Below, piece after piece: positions 62,296-64,000 of a DNA stretch of 64,000 nucleotides. The notes under the pieces were generated by a model. It was given only the letters and a program-made list of their open reading frames with translations, was not told where the DNA came from and made no database searches. The DNA is from Akkermansia muciniphila (GTDB lineage: Bacteria; Verrucomicrobiota; Verrucomicrobiia; Verrucomicrobiales; Akkermansiaceae). The stretch covers positions 1,426,001 to 1,490,000 of the forward strand of contig NZ_CP156688.1 of assembly GCF_040616545.1 (NCBI RefSeq), given 5' to 3'. Made by a program: the position numbers and the translations under genes. Each line of letters starts with the position of its first letter. The first letter of the stretch is position 1.

Positions 62296-63255
62296 TTAAT
62301 CTTCAGACGGTTCCTGCGCCTTGGGCTGGTTGAAGTGGACCAGGTTCAGGGAGACCTGGACAAAGATCTGCTCCTTGCCCATGTAAGGCTTGATGACTTG
62401 CTGGATGGCCGGAGCCGCGGCTTGGGCTGCCGCTTCATCCGCCGGCCTCAGGTCCGCCGCTCCCGCCGCAGGCTGTGCCGCGGCAGGCTTGGGCGCCGCC
62501 GGTCCGGCAATGGGGGGGGGCATCATCCGTTCATTGCGGATTCTGATGGAGTTGACCGTAAAAAGGTACTCCTGGGAGTCCGTAATGGCGTTCATGGCCT
62601 TCAGCACGCTTTCCCGGTCACCCTGGAAGGCGATTTCCAGCGGCATGGGGGACCAGGGAGCCTGGTTGGGCTCCTCAGCTTCCTCTTCCGGGTTGTTCGC
62701 CGGGTTTTCAATGGGAAGCTGGGGGCGGTACACCTTGATGAACTTGGTCAGTCCGCAATCCGTCAGCTTGTTGGCGAGGCTGTTGACCGCTTTTAATTCA
62801 AAGCCCAGCGTGGAGGCTGCCTGCACGCTGGGGGCCTGGGTGCTGTAAACCTGGAAGCCGAGCCAGGAGGAGGTATCCGTAATCTGGATGTTCTTTTTCT
62901 TGCAGGCCGCGATCAGGGCGTCCCTGAACGTTTTCAATTCATTCTGGAACGCGGTGGGCGTGGTGGGAACCAGCGCGGAGGTAGCCAGGAAGGGCTTGTA
63001 GGCCGTTTCCAGATTGGCGACTGCCTTGGCATAGCGGTTCAATTCCTTTTCCAGCTCGTTGTTTGACGTGCGGCTTGGCGTGATTTCAGCCGCGTTGGCG
63101 GACTTGATTTCCTTGGAGGCGATGCTGATTTTCTTGTCCAGCTCACTGCGTTTGGAATTGACCATGTATCCCGTCACGGATAACCCCACGAATAAGAGAA
63201 GCCCCACGCCCGCTACCATGGCGGCGGGCTTGTTGTCTGTAATCCAATTGCTCAT
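62296..63255 (-). CDS. Amuc_1100 homologue, PilO-like envelope protein
   Basis: 319 residues. A short cytoplasmic start (MSNWITDNKPAAM), one membrane helix (about residues 14-31), a long coiled coil (about 35-90) and a globular periplasmic part with repeated alpha/beta pattern. It ends with the Ala/Pro-rich loop and QVSLNLVHFNQPKAQEPSED. It corresponds to Amuc_1100 of A. muciniphila, a pilus-associated outer protein reported to signal through TLR2. Layout equals PilO/GspM-type assembly proteins. It lies 34 bases before the PilP-like gene start. Confidence 0.93.
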   Translation of the reverse strand: MSNWITDNKPAAMVAGVGLLLFVGLSVTGYMVNSKRSELDKKISIASKEIKSANAAEITPSRTSNNELEKELNRYAKAVANLETAYKPFLATSALVPTTPTAFQNELKTFRDALIAACKKKNIQITDTSSWLGFQVYSTQAPSVQAASTLGFELKAVNSLANKLTDCGLTKFIKVYRPQLPIENPANNPEEEAEEPNQAPWSPMPLEIAFQGDRESVLKAMNAITDSQEYLFTVNSIRIRNERMMPPPIAGPAAPKPAAAQPAAGAADLRPADEAAAQAAAPAIQQVIKPYMGKEQIFVQVSLNLVHFNQPKAQEPSED

Positions 63256-63284
63256 AAAATGTGTCTTGTTCGGGTTGGGTAATC

Positions 63285-64000
63285 TTATTTGTTAAAATGC
63301 ACGGGAATGGGCGTTTTCAACGGAAGCACCAGCTTGAAGGGAACAAAGGGCCCGGCCGCCGCGTCTATCTTGGCGTCCTTGGCGCCCAGTTCCATGATCT
63401 GGCGGGCTTCCAGCTTGACGTCTCCGTGCCTGAAGGTGAACAGGGAGTCCTTGTTCCCGTCTATCTTTGCCTGGAGGTCCTGGACGATTCTTTGGCCGCC
63501 CAGGCTGCGACGGACAAAGCCGGTCAGGCGCAGGGCGTTAACGCTGTAGACGGTTTGCTCGTCATCGTTGGCGGCATTTGCGGCGGCTTCCGTCCTGATG
63601 TCATCCACCAGGGACGTGTTCTTGTCAGACGTGAAGGAGTCCTTGATGACGGAATAGCCCGTGATCTGGGTGGTATCCTCCGGGTTGAAGTGCGCCAGCG
63701 GTTCAAAATCCGTGAACCAGTAGGGATAGTCCTTGTGTTCCGACTGTTCCAGCAGGTGCTTGATAATATCCGCATAACCGTAACGCTGGAGCGTGAGCTG
63801 CTGGTAGGCAGCCAGGGTGGAGTCCAGCTTTTTCAGCTCTTGCTCCTTCTGGCGCAGGGCGGATTGTTCCGACTTGATGGAAGTGACGGTGGGCTGGACG
63901 TTTGCCAGGGTTTCCTCCGCCTTCTTGACGCCCATGTATCCCGTCACGGCATAGGCCGCGGCGCCGATGACGGCGATGGCGACCCCTGCGATAATGGCGG
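63285..64000 (-). CDS. Amuc_1101 homologue, PilN-like protein (N-terminus beyond window)
   Basis: Partial. The frame remains open to the window edge: upstream of the Met at 63935 are AVIGAAAYAVTGY-type hydrophobic residues, the membrane helix. A coiled coil (about 45 residues: KAEETLANVQPTVTSIKSEQSALRQKEQELKKLDSTLAAY) and an alpha/beta domain with DGNKDSLFTFRHGDVKLEARQIMELG follow. Position upstream of the PilO-like gene and this build match PilN. The PilM-like gene (Amuc_1102 in A. muciniphila) should lie beyond the edge. Confidence 0.85.
   Translation of the reverse strand, partial: AIIAGVAIAVIGAAAYAVTGYMGVKKAEETLANVQPTVTSIKSEQSALRQKEQELKKLDSTLAAYQQLTLQRYGYADIIKHLLEQSEHKDYPYWFTDFEPLAHFNPEDTTQITGYSVIKDSFTSDKNTSLVDDIRTEAAANAANDDEQTVYSVNALRLTGFVRRSLGGQRIVQDLQAKIDGNKDSLFTFRHGDVKLEARQIMELGAKDAKIDAAAGPFVPFKLVLPLKTPIPVHFNK

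Overview
The window comes from a GC-rich member of Verrucomicrobiota, almost certainly Akkermansia. The last 5.6 kb carries close homologues of the A. muciniphila Amuc_1098-Amuc_1101 envelope operon, including the immunomodulatory pilus-associated protein Amuc_1100. A secreted sulfatase fits a mucin-degrading gut lifestyle. As I recall the type-strain Amuc_1100 sequence, this copy differs at several residues, so it may be another strain or phylogroup.

Layout. 0-2.5 kb: end of metF, a TPR membrane protein, a small lipoprotein and a TetR regulator. 2.6-9.1 kb: a minus-strand CzcCBA/CusCBA-type tripartite metal efflux operon. It is headed by a small Cys/His-rich exported protein, its adaptor carries four 17-residue His/Cys repeats, and it ends at a strong terminator. 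9.3-17.4 kb: an Rhs polymorphic-toxin island. A 1922-residue Rhs protein has an AT-rich toxin tip with a possible His/Cys peptidase dyad and overlaps a candidate lipoprotein immunity gene. A decayed Rhs tip follows with a candidate membrane immunity gene. 17.4-23.3 kb: ankyrin, MFS, Sel1 and hypothetical genes, then an ArsR-methyltransferase fusion divergent from metK-ahcY (SAM cycle). 26.5-30 kb: glycan-synthesis-like genes. 30-40.3 kb: sulfatase, recQ, two overlapping glycosyltransferases, a double-psi-barrel-like secreted protein, nadB, a TrmH-family methyltransferase and a phosphoesterase.

40.3-56 kb is the most interesting part: what looks like a metal regulon. A DtxR-family repressor gene is surrounded by about eight copies of a TTAG-N6-CTAA inverted repeat. 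These lie before the repressor gene itself, two very small Cys-rich ORFs, a DUF6110-like protein with an unusual P1B ATPase, a porin, a two-feoA/feoB operon ending in a 58-residue Cys-rich FeoB-associated protein, and a second, CPC-type P1B ATPase. In three places the operator is built into the same promoter layout (TTGACT or TTGCAA, 17 bp, TAACTT). Housekeeping genes (a tri-haem cytochrome c peroxidase, lipA, tadA, a ROK kinase) are interspersed. A 10 x 9 bp minisatellite separates the second ATPase from rho-coaE.

58.4-64 kb: on the minus strand, a PilN-like, PilO-like (Amuc_1100), PilP-like and PilQ-like (secretin) gene series ends at an intrinsic terminator. I saw no tRNA, rRNA, CRISPR array, integrase or insertion sequence.
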